Program-made: the position numbers and the translations under genes
DNA from: Nageia nagi
Taxonomy: Eukaryota > Pinophyta
Direction of reading: 5' to 3'
NCBI GenBank assembly: GCA_050084985.1
Contig: JBITNC010000001.1
Location: 6,262,001 to 6,326,000, forward strand
Length of the DNA stretch: 64,000 bases
The notes under the pieces: model-generated
The model's input: the letters and a program-made list of their open reading frames with translations, nothing else
The model's database searches: none
Told to the model about the DNA's origin: nothing
Shown: in pieces, positions 23,801 to 33,079 of the stretch
Layout: each line of letters begins with the position of its first letter
Numbering within the stretch: position 1 is the first letter of the stretch

Positions 23801-24712
23801 CTTTGAGTGTCTGGTGGTCCCTTGTCATCACAATTCAAAATCAACTTTTGGCCTTTATCTAATGGATTCAAGCCAAGTGATTTTATAAAAAAAGGATTGT
23901 CTCCCTCTGATTTTTTTGACTACTCTTCCAAAGGTTGGATTCCTTGGGAAACCTTCAGATCTAGGTTTGCTCTAAAACCAAAAGATAAAGATACTTATGA
24001 GGCGGTCCTAAATTACACTTTGTTTTCTCTTTGGCCCAAGTTGGAACAACATTTGCAATGTCCATGGTGGATTGAATGGAAGTGGCTCTAAAGAGCTTCT
24101 ATTTGTAATTAAAGTTCCAAGTTGGGTTGTTGGCTCTCTCCCAACCTGCTCATGAACCCCAAAGCTCAATAAGCGGTTGGGGCTATCTTCCACTTCCCAG
24201 GAACGGAGAATTTGTTTCAAGACCCTTTGGGCCAGCTACATTGAGCCTAAGCAAGTTTTTTTTTTGGAGTATAATGCTTCATGGTTTGCCCGTAGGCAAT
24301 CAGCTTACCCATTTGAGGGTTGTCAACCCTCTATGCTTGTTCTACAACTCCAAAGAGTTAGTTGTTCATATGTTCTGGCAGTGTGGAAAGATGGATAAGG
24401 CATGGAGTTGGATGAATTCTTTTTTCCAACCTTTTTCGCAAAAGCCTTTATCTTGGCTAAAACATCTTCTCGAAGATCCCCCTGATTTTTCCCAACCATT
24501 GATAGCTTTTTGAAATATTTTTAAAATTAGAATTCTCTTCCATATTTGGAAAGAATGCAATGCAATAAGTTTTTGTTGGAAAACATGCTAATGTTGAATT
24601 CTCTCTAGCTGATAAGCTAACCATTTTCTATGACGTCTAGTTTCAAATTCAAGCACAAGTCAACAAAGTAGCGCTAGAGGTCAACCATTTGCAAGAGCTT
24701 CTCAATCACTAA
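20852..24712 (+). pseudogene. L1 ORF2 (endonuclease - reverse transcriptase - zinc tail)
   Basis: It begins MIFISWNVIGL (EN motif with catalytic Asn). EN continues with a stop-interrupted EVK, VNIYASN, SLWFTWSNFQSGDCRVIKRLDR and SNHLPIV where the family has S-D-H. RT follows at 22039-23148: NERAPGLDGFPYEFYMKLW, SWRLITLLNVNYKIIAKALA, FIKIDFEKAYDKIEWYFI, VKQGCPLAPLLYV, and the catalytic box as HFTDDSFLTL (usually F-A-D-D-T). The C-terminal part has LRDFLWASNKDKKGFHRVAW and KGGMGLF (23400-23600) and an RVT-type zinc region (24290-24590, NPLCLFYNSKELVVHMFWQC). The stop at 24710-24712 gives about 1,290 codons, the usual ORF2 size. Several stops and frameshifts inactivate it. Confidence 0.85.
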
Positions 24713-25225
24713 GGGAATGCTCCCTACGTCGTGAGCCGAGTTCCTCCTCTTCCCCCCCCTCAACAGGGACATTCGCGCTTGCACTCTAGGCAACGTCATC
24801 ACCCCTTGTCGCAAGAATGGAACCAAAAGGATCGAAGCTTTGCCCATGGTTCACGACCGCCTCTGCACAGTACTAGGAGCCCCCTACCTATCTTCTGGAT
24901 GAAATAATCAAGGCTATGAGCCTCAACCTAGTCCACTTCCCTCACTTGGATGGGTGTTGCTGTTAATTCTTCCTACCAACCTACTAGCTAAGGTTGGGCA
25001 CAAGGTGATGGTGAAGGATGGCATGATGCAATTAATGCAAAACCTCAATGAGCATATGACATGATAGAGGGATGGGTTGCATCATCTTTCAAATGTGATC
25101 CCAAGTGGCACCAATTTCAAGAAACTCTAGACATAACTCACTACCCAAGAATTTCAATGAACATGTGGAAACATAAAAAGAAGCAAAAAAATGAAACGAG
25201 TAATAATAAGATTGCCACATCAATC
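24713..25225 (+). other. L1 3' untranslated sequence, 5' part
   Basis: GC-richer than the surrounding DNA and without recognised coding content. It belongs to the L1 3' end, continued at 30886. Confidence 0.6.
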
Positions 25226-25707
25226 TGATGCATGCGTTGTTGGGGCCGTAACTTTTGATCCGGATGTCGTTTTGCTCCAAATTTTGGACTGTGGCCTCGT
25301 GAAGATTTTCTAAATATGGGAGTTTGCTAGAACTGCCATACCCAAAAAATGATATTTTTAAGACCTGATCCATCCATCTAAGGTCCTACAAATAGGTTTT
25401 TTTAAGAGCACTTCCGATTTTTAGGCTTTTTTGCATGTTGCGACTTTAATAACTCTTATTTTTCTTTTAGTTAAGTGCTGGTATTTTAGATAATGCTTAA
25501 TTAGTGTAAGAGGGATGCGCATGCAAATTTTGGGCGCAATCTGACTCATTTTGGTTTTTTAGCTTTTTTGTTGCTATTTAAAAGGATTGTATTCTCTTGG
25601 AGAAGGGGTGTGGATTCAGGAATAAGAAGAGTATTTGGTCCGGATTTCTTCTGTATATTCTGTGATTGGATTTCAATTTCTATTTTCCTTTTACAGTTGA
25701 ATTCACA
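25226..25707 (+). repeat. Chromovirus 5' LTR
   Basis: Runs from TGATGCATGCG to GAATTCACA and pairs with 30404-30885 at equal length. TATTTAAAAGG at about 25574 is a candidate TATA box before the R region. Confidence 0.95.
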
Positions 25708-25712
25708 TGATT

Positions 25713-25725
25713 TGGTATCAGAGCC
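25713..25725 (+). other. Primer-binding site, tRNA-iMet type
   Basis: TGGTATCAGAGCC, the classic initiator-methionine tRNA complement of plant LTR elements, lies five bases after the LTR. Confidence 0.95.
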
Positions 25726-25734
25726 AAGGAGAAG

Positions 25735-26643
25735 ATGCCGCCTAGGAGACAAGGTAGAGGTGTCGGTAGGGGCGTCGGTAGAGGCGTCGGTAGAGGAGTC
25801 GGTAGGGGTATCGACAGAGATGTAGCTGATGCGTATGCCCATATGAATCAGCAGATAGAGGATCTACATGTCGAAGTTGCCCGATTGATCGGTGCAATTA
25901 ATCGCATGGGGGGGAGGATACCCCATGTGTACCCACATCTAGGATCTGATAGTAAGAGCCTGTTTGGGGAAGAGGACTCTGGCGTTGAGGAGGAAGGAGA
26001 ACCGATACGTCCAGAAGAAGCTGAGAAAGGCTTTGAAAATCGATTAATCCAAGCCTTGGAGGGGCTAAAGGGAAATCGAGATGGGATCAAGATTGAAGTT
26101 CCTGAGTATGCTGGTGGGTTGAAACCAGAGGAGTTGATTGACCGGGTTAATAGCCTAGAGAAGTATTTTGAATGGGGAAACCTTGCAGAGGATAAGAAGG
26201 TGAAGCTTGCATGCACGAAGTTGAAGGGACATGCATTGATCTGGTGGGATCATTTACAAAAATCTCGACAGCAAAAGGGAAAAGAGAAGATCAGAGCTTG
26301 GGCCAAGATGAAGAAAAAATTAGAAGAAAAGTTTATTCCTATAGACTATTCCCAGATCTTATTTCGGAGGTTCCAAAACCTTCGACAGAGAGACCAAAGC
26401 ATCGAAGATTACACCAATGAGTTCTATAAATTATCCATTCGGGTAGAGCATAAGGAGACGGACCAACAGAGAGCTGCAAGGTATGTGAATGGTCTAAGCT
26501 ATTCTATTCAGGATGAGATAAGTATGCATCGCACTCTTACTGTAGAGGATGCATATCAAATGGCTTTGAAGGTTGAGGAAAAGCTTACGAGACGTAACAG
26601 AGGGGGAAAGAAAGGGTCGACACCCTCTTCAAATAGAGGGTGA
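25735..26643 (+). CDS. Chromovirus gag (capsid part, 302 residues, ended by a premature TGA)
   Basis: Starts at the ATG right after the primer site. Residues 1-27 are a basic R/G-rich head with four GVGR repeats coded by a 12 bp minisatellite. A short helical segment (HMNQQIEDLHVEVARLIG) follows, then the gag domain: VPEYAGGLKPEELIDRV, YFEWGNLAEDKKVKLACTKL, HALIWWDHL, FIPIDYSQILFRRFQNLRQRDQ and YTNEFYKLSIR. The TGA at 26641-26643 is in frame with the downstream knuckle and protease, so it interrupts what should be one gag-pol frame; CGA to TGA would explain it. Confidence 0.9.
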   Translation: MPPRRQGRGVGRGVGRGVGRGVGRGIDRDVADAYAHMNQQIEDLHVEVARLIGAINRMGGRIPHVYPHLGSDSKSLFGEEDSGVEEEGEPIRPEEAEKGFENRLIQALEGLKGNRDGIKIEVPEYAGGLKPEELIDRVNSLEKYFEWGNLAEDKKVKLACTKLKGHALIWWDHLQKSRQQKGKEKIRAWAKMKKKLEEKFIPIDYSQILFRRFQNLRQRDQSIEDYTNEFYKLSIRVEHKETDQQRAARYVNGLSYSIQDEISMHRTLTVEDAYQMALKVEEKLTRRNRGGKKGSTPSSNRG

Positions 26644-26676
26644 GGTGGATCTAACTTCGCAAGGGGTGAATCTTCG

Positions 26677-27366
26677 ATGACTGGGAAAAAGGAGGATCAG
26701 GTAGGACAGAGCCAAGACACCATCCAAAGAGGAAGAGGATATCCAAGAGGAAGAGGTAACGGTGGAAGGATAGGAAGTGGACCGGGGAAACCATTCATCT
26801 GTTACAGATGTGGAGAAGAAGGGCATAAAGCATCTGAATGTCCTCATTATGATGCAGAGGAGAGGGGTCCAGCTAGGGTCGCATTAGTTGAAGAAGAAGA
26901 AGAGGAAGAGGCTGAGACTGAAGTTGCTGCAGACACGGGTGAAACCCTCATGATAAGAAGGACCCTTGTTGTTCCTGAGAAAGTAAGCATGCAGGAAGGG
27001 GATAAGGAGGACTCTTGGTTGCGTAATAACATTTTCCGCACAAGATGCACTTCAGGAGGAAAGGTGTGTAACATGGTCATTGATGGAGGGAGTTGTGAAA
27101 ATTTGGTCTCTGATGTTATGGTGGATAAGTTACAGTTAAAATGTGAGGCCCATCCAACCCCTTATCGTGTTTCCTGGATTAAGAAAAAAAATACAGTGAT
27201 TGTTGATAAGAGGTGTTTAGTAAGCTTTTCCATTGGGAAGGCATACAAGGATATTGTATGGTGTGATGTGATTCCGATGGATGCATGTCATATTCTGTTA
27301 GGAAGGCCATGGCAGTATGATAGAGATTCAGAACATAATGGGAAAAAAAATACTCACACATTCTGA
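26677..27366 (+). pseudogene. Chromovirus gag zinc knuckle and protease
   Basis: Same frame as gag. CYRCGEEGHKASEC at 26800-26841 is an intact C-x2-C-x4-H-x4-C knuckle binding element RNA. An acidic EEEEEEE linker follows, then the protease with VIDGGSCENLVS, the D-G-G-S active-site variant common in plant Ty3/gypsy proteases, and ACHILLGRPWQYD near its end. The frame closes at a TGA (27364-27366), which again continues in frame into RT. Confidence 0.9.
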
Positions 27367-27387
27367 AAGGATGGTGTAAAGATAGTT

Positions 27388-28500
27388 TTGGTACCCATGA
27401 AGGAGGAGGGGCCAAGTGAGAGCTTATTGGCAACAAAGGAGTTTCTTGCAGAAATTAAGGGTGCTAGCTTATGTTATGCCTTAATAGCTAAAAAGGTAGA
27501 AGAAGGGGAAGTAGTTATACCCACAGTAGTAGCTACATTGCTACGAGAGTATGAGGACATCACACCAGAGGAGTTGCCAGATGGGTTACCACCAAAGAGG
27601 GATATCCAACATCACATGGACTTGATCCCAGGATCAGTTCTTCCGAATCAGGCTGCCTATCGATTGAATCCCACGCAGAATGCAGAGTTGAGTAGGCAAG
27701 TGACAGAGCTGATACAGAAGGGACTAATTCGGGAGAGTATGAGCCCATGTGCAACTCCAGCCTTATTAACCCCAAAGAAAGATGGGTCATGGCAGATGTG
27801 TGTAGACAGTAGAGCCATCAACAAGATCACAATAAAGTATCGATACCCAATGCCAAGGGTTGATGACATGATGGATGGATTAGCTGGTGCTCAATACTTC
27901 AGTAAAATTGATTTGCGAAGTGGCTACTACCAGATCAGAATTCGAGAAGGTGATGAATGGAAGACAACTTTTAAGACAAATGATGGATTGTACGAGTGGA
28001 TGGTGATGCCCTTTGGGTTATCTAATGCACCTAGTACATTCATGCAATTGATGAATAGAGTTCTGCGAGAATATAATGGTAAGTTTGTAGTTGTATATTT
28101 TGATGATATTTTGATTTATAGCAAAGGGGAGGAAGAGCATTTGTTCCACTTAAGATTGGTCTTAGATGTGCTCAGGAAGGAGAAGTTGTATGTGAACCTG
28201 AAGAAATGCAGATTTCTTCAGAATAGTCTAGTATTTTTGGGATTTGTAATCTCAAGAGATGGCATGCGAATGGATGATGAGAAAGTGAGGGTGCTTTTGG
28301 AATGGCCTACTCCACGAACTATGACAGAGGTGAGGAGCTTCCATGGGCTAGCTTCTTTTTATAGAAAGTTTATTAGGAACTTCAGCAGTATAACTGCCCC
28401 AATAACTGAGTGCACAAAGGGAAAGGATTTTGTATGGACCAAGGCAGCAGGAGAGAGTTTTGAGATCCTGAAGAAGAAGGTGTCAGAAGCCCTGTTCTAG
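27388..28500 (+). pseudogene. Chromovirus reverse transcriptase
   Basis: All RT blocks are present: [83 protein letters not shown], the catalytic [10 protein letters not shown] (about 28090-28120), [10 protein letters not shown] and the RT-RNase H connector [17 protein letters not shown]. The frame stops at TAG 28498-28500. One base appears to be missing in the run before GTTCTAG, which shifts the RNase H into another frame. The palm is otherwise intact. Confidence 0.95.
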
Positions 28501-29201
28501 TGTTACCAGATTTCAACAAGGTATTTGAGGTTGATTGTGATGCATCTTTTGTTGGAATTGGAGGTGTGTTGAGTCAGGAGGGCAGACCAGTTGCATTCTT
28601 TAGTGAGAAGTTGAATGATGCCCAAAAAAACTATTCTACATATGATGTAGAGTTTTATGCGATTGTGCAAGCACTGCAACATTGGAGGCACTACTTAATT
28701 TCAAAGGAGTTTGTGTTGTTTACTGATCATGAAGCATTGAGGTATGTTAACTCTCAGAAAAAGTTGAATGGTAGACATGCAAAGTGGGTTTCTTTTCTGC
28801 AACAGTATACATTTGTTTTGAAGCACAAGTCTGGTAAGCAAAATAAGGTTGCCGATGCATTGAGTAGGAGAGTCTTGTTACTGACCACTATGGAAAATCA
28901 GGTGGTGGGGTTTGAGCAAATCAAAGAGATGTATGATTCTGATGCAGATTTTGAGAATATTGTGCAGCAATGTAAGAACCCAATAGAGGGTGAGTCTCAC
29001 GCAAATTTTGATGAATATTTTCTTCAGAATGGTTACCTATTTAAAGGTAATCGATTGTGCATTCCCAATGGCTCTATGCGGGAGAACATCTTGAGGGAAT
29101 TGCATAGTGGAGGTCTGGCTGGTCATTTTGGAGTAGCCAAAACTATGACTCTTATAGCAGAGAAGTATTATTGGCCAAAGATGAAGAGAGATGTGGTTTG
29201 A
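28500..29201 (+). pseudogene. Chromovirus RNase H and integrase zinc domain
   Basis: RNase H: FEVDCDASFVGIGGVLSQ, VAFFSEKLNDAQKNYSTYD, LFTDHEALRYVNSQ and NKVADALSRR. The integrase H-H-C-C domain begins at LHSGGLAGHFG (both histidines); its two cysteines (CRVC) lie just past the TGA at 29199-29201, which reads as CGA to TGA and is in frame with the next block. The initial codon is GTG only because of the upstream frameshift, so it is not a real start. Confidence 0.9.
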
Positions 29202-30206
29202 TTTGTCTCTAGATGCAGGGTGTGCCAGACAGCTAAGGGCCATGCACAGAATACAGGGCTGTACATGCCACTCCCGATTCCTACAGGCCCTTGGATCGAT
29301 TTGAGCATGGATTTTGTGCTAGGGCTACCCAAGACCCAACGAGGTAAGGATTCCATTTTTGTTGTGGTGGATAGGTTTTCCAAAATGGCACATTTCCTTC
29401 CTTGTCAGAAAACTAATGATGCCACAAAAATTGCAGTCTTATTTTTTGATGAGGTTGTGCGGTTGCATGGTGTTCCTAAGACTATTACTTCTGATCGAGA
29501 TTCTAAGTTCTTGGGCCATTTTTGGAGGACATTATGGAGGAAGTTGAATACCAGGCTACAGTTCAGTAGTGCCTATCATCCACAGACCGATGGCCAAACT
29601 GAGGTGGTAAACAGAAGCTTGGGAAATCTTTTACGATGCATAGTTGGGGATAAGCCAAAGCAGTGGGATCTAGCCTTATCGCAAGTTGAATTTGCATATA
29701 ATAGCTCTGTGAATCGGTCAACAAGTAAATCCCCTTTTCAAATAGTTTATGGTCAAAATCTTAGAGGTGTTTTGGATCTGGTTGAGCTACCAATGGGAGA
29801 ACAGGTTAGTGATGAGGTAGAAGCCTTTGCTGAGCATATACACGAAGTGCAAGAATCAGTGAAAGCCAAATTACAAAATAGTAATGCTCAGTATAAGACA
29901 ACCGTTGATGCACATAGGAGGGTGAAAGTGTTTACAGAAGGTGATTTGGTCATGGTACATCTTCGAAAGGAAAGATTTCCTAAAGGGACATATAACAAAC
30001 TGAAGCTTAAGAAGATTGGGCCCTGCAAGATTCTGAAGAAAATCAATGATAATGCTTATAGAGTTGAATTGCCTGATGATTTTGATATCTCCCCAGTTTT
30101 TAATGTTTCTGATTTATTTCAGTATTTTGGTAATCTGGAGGATGATGGCTTACAAGATACAGTGGATTGGGTTCAACAGATTCCCAAGAAGAAAAAGATT
30201 GTGTAG
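29202..30206 (+). pseudogene. Chromovirus integrase core
   Basis: CRVCQTAKG completes the zinc domain. The catalytic triad is visible: [11 protein letters not shown] (D), [13 protein letters not shown] (D) and [13 protein letters not shown] (E), with [22 protein letters not shown] and [16 protein letters not shown] between or after them. The C-terminal part has [37 protein letters not shown] and [10 protein letters not shown] frame change near 30160-30205 leads into the chromodomain. All three catalytic residues are retained. Confidence 0.95.
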
Positions 30207-30406
30207 CCCGTATACTTGATAAGAGGGTTACCACTACACGGCATGGGAACTACAACAGATATTTGGTTCAATGGGAGGGACTACCACAATCATCTAATAC
30301 TTGGGTTTCAGAGTCAGAGTTACAGAAGATTGATAACCAAAAGCTTCAGGAATTTCAATCAGTTGAACTCGCAGGAGCTGAGTTCTTTCTCACCAGAGGA
30401 GAATGA
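30167..30406 (+). pseudogene. Integrase-linked chromodomain
   Basis: ARILDKRVTTTRHGNYNRYLVQWEGLP followed by NTWVSESELQ is a chromodomain: strand with R-Y-L-V-Q-W, G-L-P turn, and the E/S-N-T-W-x-x-E-x-x-L helix. Such a domain at the integrase C-terminus defines chromoviruses and is thought to guide insertion to particular chromatin. It is out of frame with the integrase core by a small indel. Confidence 0.9.
30395..30403 (+). other. Polypurine tract of the chromovirus
   Basis: AGAGGAGAA lies immediately before the TG of the 3' LTR and overlaps the end of the coding frame. Confidence 0.75.
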
Positions 30407-30885
30407 TGCATGCGTTGCTGAGGCCGTAACTTTTGATCCTGATGTCGTTTTGCTCCAAATTTTGGACTGTGGCCTCGTGAAGATTTTCTAAATATGGTAG
30501 TTCGCTAGAACTGCCATACCCAAAAAATGATATTTTAAGACCTGATTCATCAATATAAGGTCCTACAAATAGGTTTTTTTAAGAGCACTTCCGATTTTTA
30601 GGCTTTTTTGCATGTTGCGGCTTTAATAACTCTTGTTTTTCTTTTAGTTAAGTGCTGGTATTTTAGATAATGCTTAATTAGTGTAAGAAGGATGCGCATG
30701 CAAATTTTGGGCACAATCTGACTCATTTTGGTTTTTTAGCTTTTTTTGTTGCTATTTAAAAGGATTGTATTCTCTTGAAGAAGGGGTGTGGATTCAAGAA
30801 TAAGAAGAGTATTTGGTCCGGATTTCTTCTGTATATTCTGTGATTGGATTTCAATTTTTGTTTTCCTTTTACAGCTGAATTCACA
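30404..30885 (+). repeat. Chromovirus 3' LTR
   Basis: 482 bp from TGATGCATGCG to GAATTCACA, matching the 5' LTR except for about 17 substitutions and two single-base indels in T runs. Confidence 0.95.
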
Positions 30886-31199
30886 TCACAACCCCACCTA
30901 GTGCATTGCCTATCAACTCCACACCTACTACCACACCCTCATCTATGAATGAAGGTTAAACACATTTGTCCCCACTAAGTTGAATGGGTAGTTTTTTTGA
31001 TTGTTTAATGTTACTGTCATTCTGATTTGTGTTTGGTGTTGCCATGTGCAAGTGGCAATTGTTGTCTTTTTATGATTTCTCACCTAAAACGGTTTGTCTT
31101 GTTTTGAACTATGCAAAGCGCTAAAAGTCACCCATTGTATTTGTTTGATGAAACTTTTCTTCCGTTTTAATTTAAAGCTCTTTCATTCAAAAAAAAAAA
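30886..31199 (+). other. L1 3' UTR end with poly(A)
   Basis: Sequence after the chromovirus resumes the L1 composition and ends TTTCATTC followed by an 11-base A run. This is the 3' end expected from target-primed reverse transcription of the L1. Confidence 0.75.
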
Positions 31200-31237
31200 T
31201 CATTTTTTGCATAATTTCATTATTTATATATAAAGTT

Positions 31238-31310
31238 AAATTTGTGAATGTGGTACATTTTGTTCATCTCTTTAAAAAGGATGAACAAAATGTACCACAT
31301 TGACAAATTT
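31238..31310. repeat. Near-perfect hairpin with 31 bp arms
   Basis: Arms 31238-31268 and 31280-31310 are reverse complements with one mismatch, around an 11-base loop (TCTTTAAAAAG). The core arm is GTGGTACATTTTGTTCATC. No flanking target duplication or coding signal was recognised. Confidence 0.9.
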
Positions 31311-32880
31311 GAAACAACGTTAATAAATGCTATAAACTTTGCTCTACTACTATGTAAAGCATCTGTACCATTGGCCTTACTATTCTGATCAAATTATAAA
31401 TTATTCTAGTTAATCCACAATAGTTAAATTTCATCTAGATTATTATACTTGTGGGCCTTTTTGTACAGGATAACAAATCTGGATATCCAAAAACCAGAAA
31501 ATGTCATTACGTGTCCGATCTTTTTATTCAATCTTTGATCAACTTGTAATTGGAGACATTAAATCGCTTAGTAAAACGTGATTGTGAGCCTCAAGCACTG
31601 TGTTCATAGTACTGATTTGATTGAGACAATATTGTTGTAAGAACAGTGACTTAAATTTACACCTTTAATGCCAAAAAAACATCTGAGGACATTATTACAA
31701 CCTTGCTATGCAACTTGGAAAAATAGAATAAAACATTTGTAATGAACACTAGCATGAGACATATGTGATGCAAGCTGATAATGTAAAATGGCACCAAACC
31801 ATCCTTGTAAAATGGCACCAAACCATCCAATTATTTTATCAAATGCCAAAAATCTTAATCCTGCATTCTTCTCTTAACAGCTCAAATAAAACATTTGTTT
31901 ATTTTCCAAACAAATATTAACAATATGATTTAGTTTACAAATGCCAGTATTTTCTTCACACTGAATTTATCAAAGAATATATGCCTAGAGGGGAAAGTAG
32001 CACAACAATTCATGTCAGGGCTCAGGAACTAAATTAAGCTATGTATCAAATAACTTGGGCATTAAAAACATGCACTCAAAACTATTGCCTTGTGGTTAAT
32101 GACAATTCTCTTAAGAATCGCCTACAAGGAAATTTTATTCACCTTGCAGTTGAAAAAGTCAACAACTAAATGTTCATGCATTTTTAAATGTTCGTTCCTC
32201 AACACTTTCATTGGTCATACACCTCGAACACTAAAATCCATAAATTATCATGAAAAGATACATAATTCAAATAAATATTTAATCGGCAAGTTGAACTGAA
32301 TCTTATTCTTACAATTCGAAGCCTTTGTTGAAAAAATTAATTTTCTTAGTGCCTTGTAAACTATCCTCAAACTATTCAAGAACTATATTACATGAATAAG
32401 CCATTAAAACAAATCCATCTAGCAGTTACAAGAGATACACAGGAAGTTCTCACAATTCAACCTAAGAAGAAAAAACACTGTAAAGCACAACACAATACCA
32501 TATTCACATTGTTAAAAGCTGGATTTGCAAACAATATAGCCCCAAAAAATTAAGTTGATAACTTCATGTTTTTTAAAATATTGTGCGAGAAAGGGTAATT
32601 TCTAGTGGAGTTAAAGGGTCGATGAAAAAGGACACAATGAAACAAGTCCCAGATTCTTCAAATAACATAATCGCATGAAGTTACAAGATCATGAACATTC
32701 TAAAAGCTCATAGAATTTAGAAATAAAGGTAATCACACAATTTCAAAAGACATAAAACAAAAGTGCAAAAATGCACAGTAACATTTGCATGGATAGAAAA
32801 TGGCTTCTAATACGTCAAAGGTGTGTATGAAACAATTTCAAACTCTCATATGAAATTGAATCTAAAAGTTCAAAAAGCAC
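31311..32880. other. Intergenic DNA downstream of the HR-like gene
   Basis: No recognised gene or element. A 23 bp direct duplication (TGTAAAATGGCACC type) lies at about 31783-31828. Confidence 0.45.
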
Positions 32881-32883
32881 CTA

Positions 32884-32889
32884 TTTATT
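32884..32889 (-). terminator. Candidate polyadenylation signal of the HR-like gene
   Basis: AATAAA on the minus strand, about 190 bases past the stop codon at 33080. Placement is by distance only. Confidence 0.4.
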
Positions 32890-33079
32890 ACAGATTTGTC
32901 AAAATGACTAGAAAAGAGCAAAATGGAAATATTCTTCTTCAATAAATAAGGCCTGCTCAACTGGGCCACCAAAAGGAAAATCTCAAAATGTGAACTCAGA
33001 CATTTGCCTGATGATTGATACAAAATGTAATCAACACTGGGAATAGTTTGACCCAAAACACCAGGAACTTTACCTTGAT

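Larger units (their letters stand above)
25226..30885 (+). mobile_element. Chromovirus-type Ty3/gypsy LTR retrotransposon, 5,660 bp, nearly complete
   Basis: Two 482 bp LTRs, an initiator-Met-tRNA primer site, gag with CCHC, protease, RT, RNase H, integrase, a C-terminal chromodomain and a polypurine tract are all present in order. The chromodomain and tRNA-Met primer site place it among plant chromoviruses; I cannot fix the clade (Reina, Galadriel and Tekay types are candidates). By hand count the LTRs differ at about 17 positions plus two single-base indels, roughly 96-97% identity, so it is much younger than its neighbours. A 5 bp target duplication is not clear: CAATC precedes the element and TCACA or CAACC follows, depending on where the end is set. 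Confidence 0.95.
19480..31199 (+). mobile_element. Near full-length plant L1 retrotransposon, interrupted by a chromovirus
   Basis: ORF1 with a DUF4283-like domain and CCHC knuckle, then ORF2 with endonuclease, RT and C-terminal zinc region, and finally an 11-base poly(A) at 31189-31199. The 3' UTR is split by the LTR element at 25226-30885: L1-like, GC-richer sequence stops at 25225 and resumes at 30886. Net L1 length is about 6 kb, normal for a plant L1. The 5' end is approximate, placed where composition changes. Confidence 0.85.

Noticed and set aside
25568-25825. Open frames on both strands across the chromovirus LTR and gag start
   Set aside because: They are shadows of the 12 bp gag repeat and LTR sequence.
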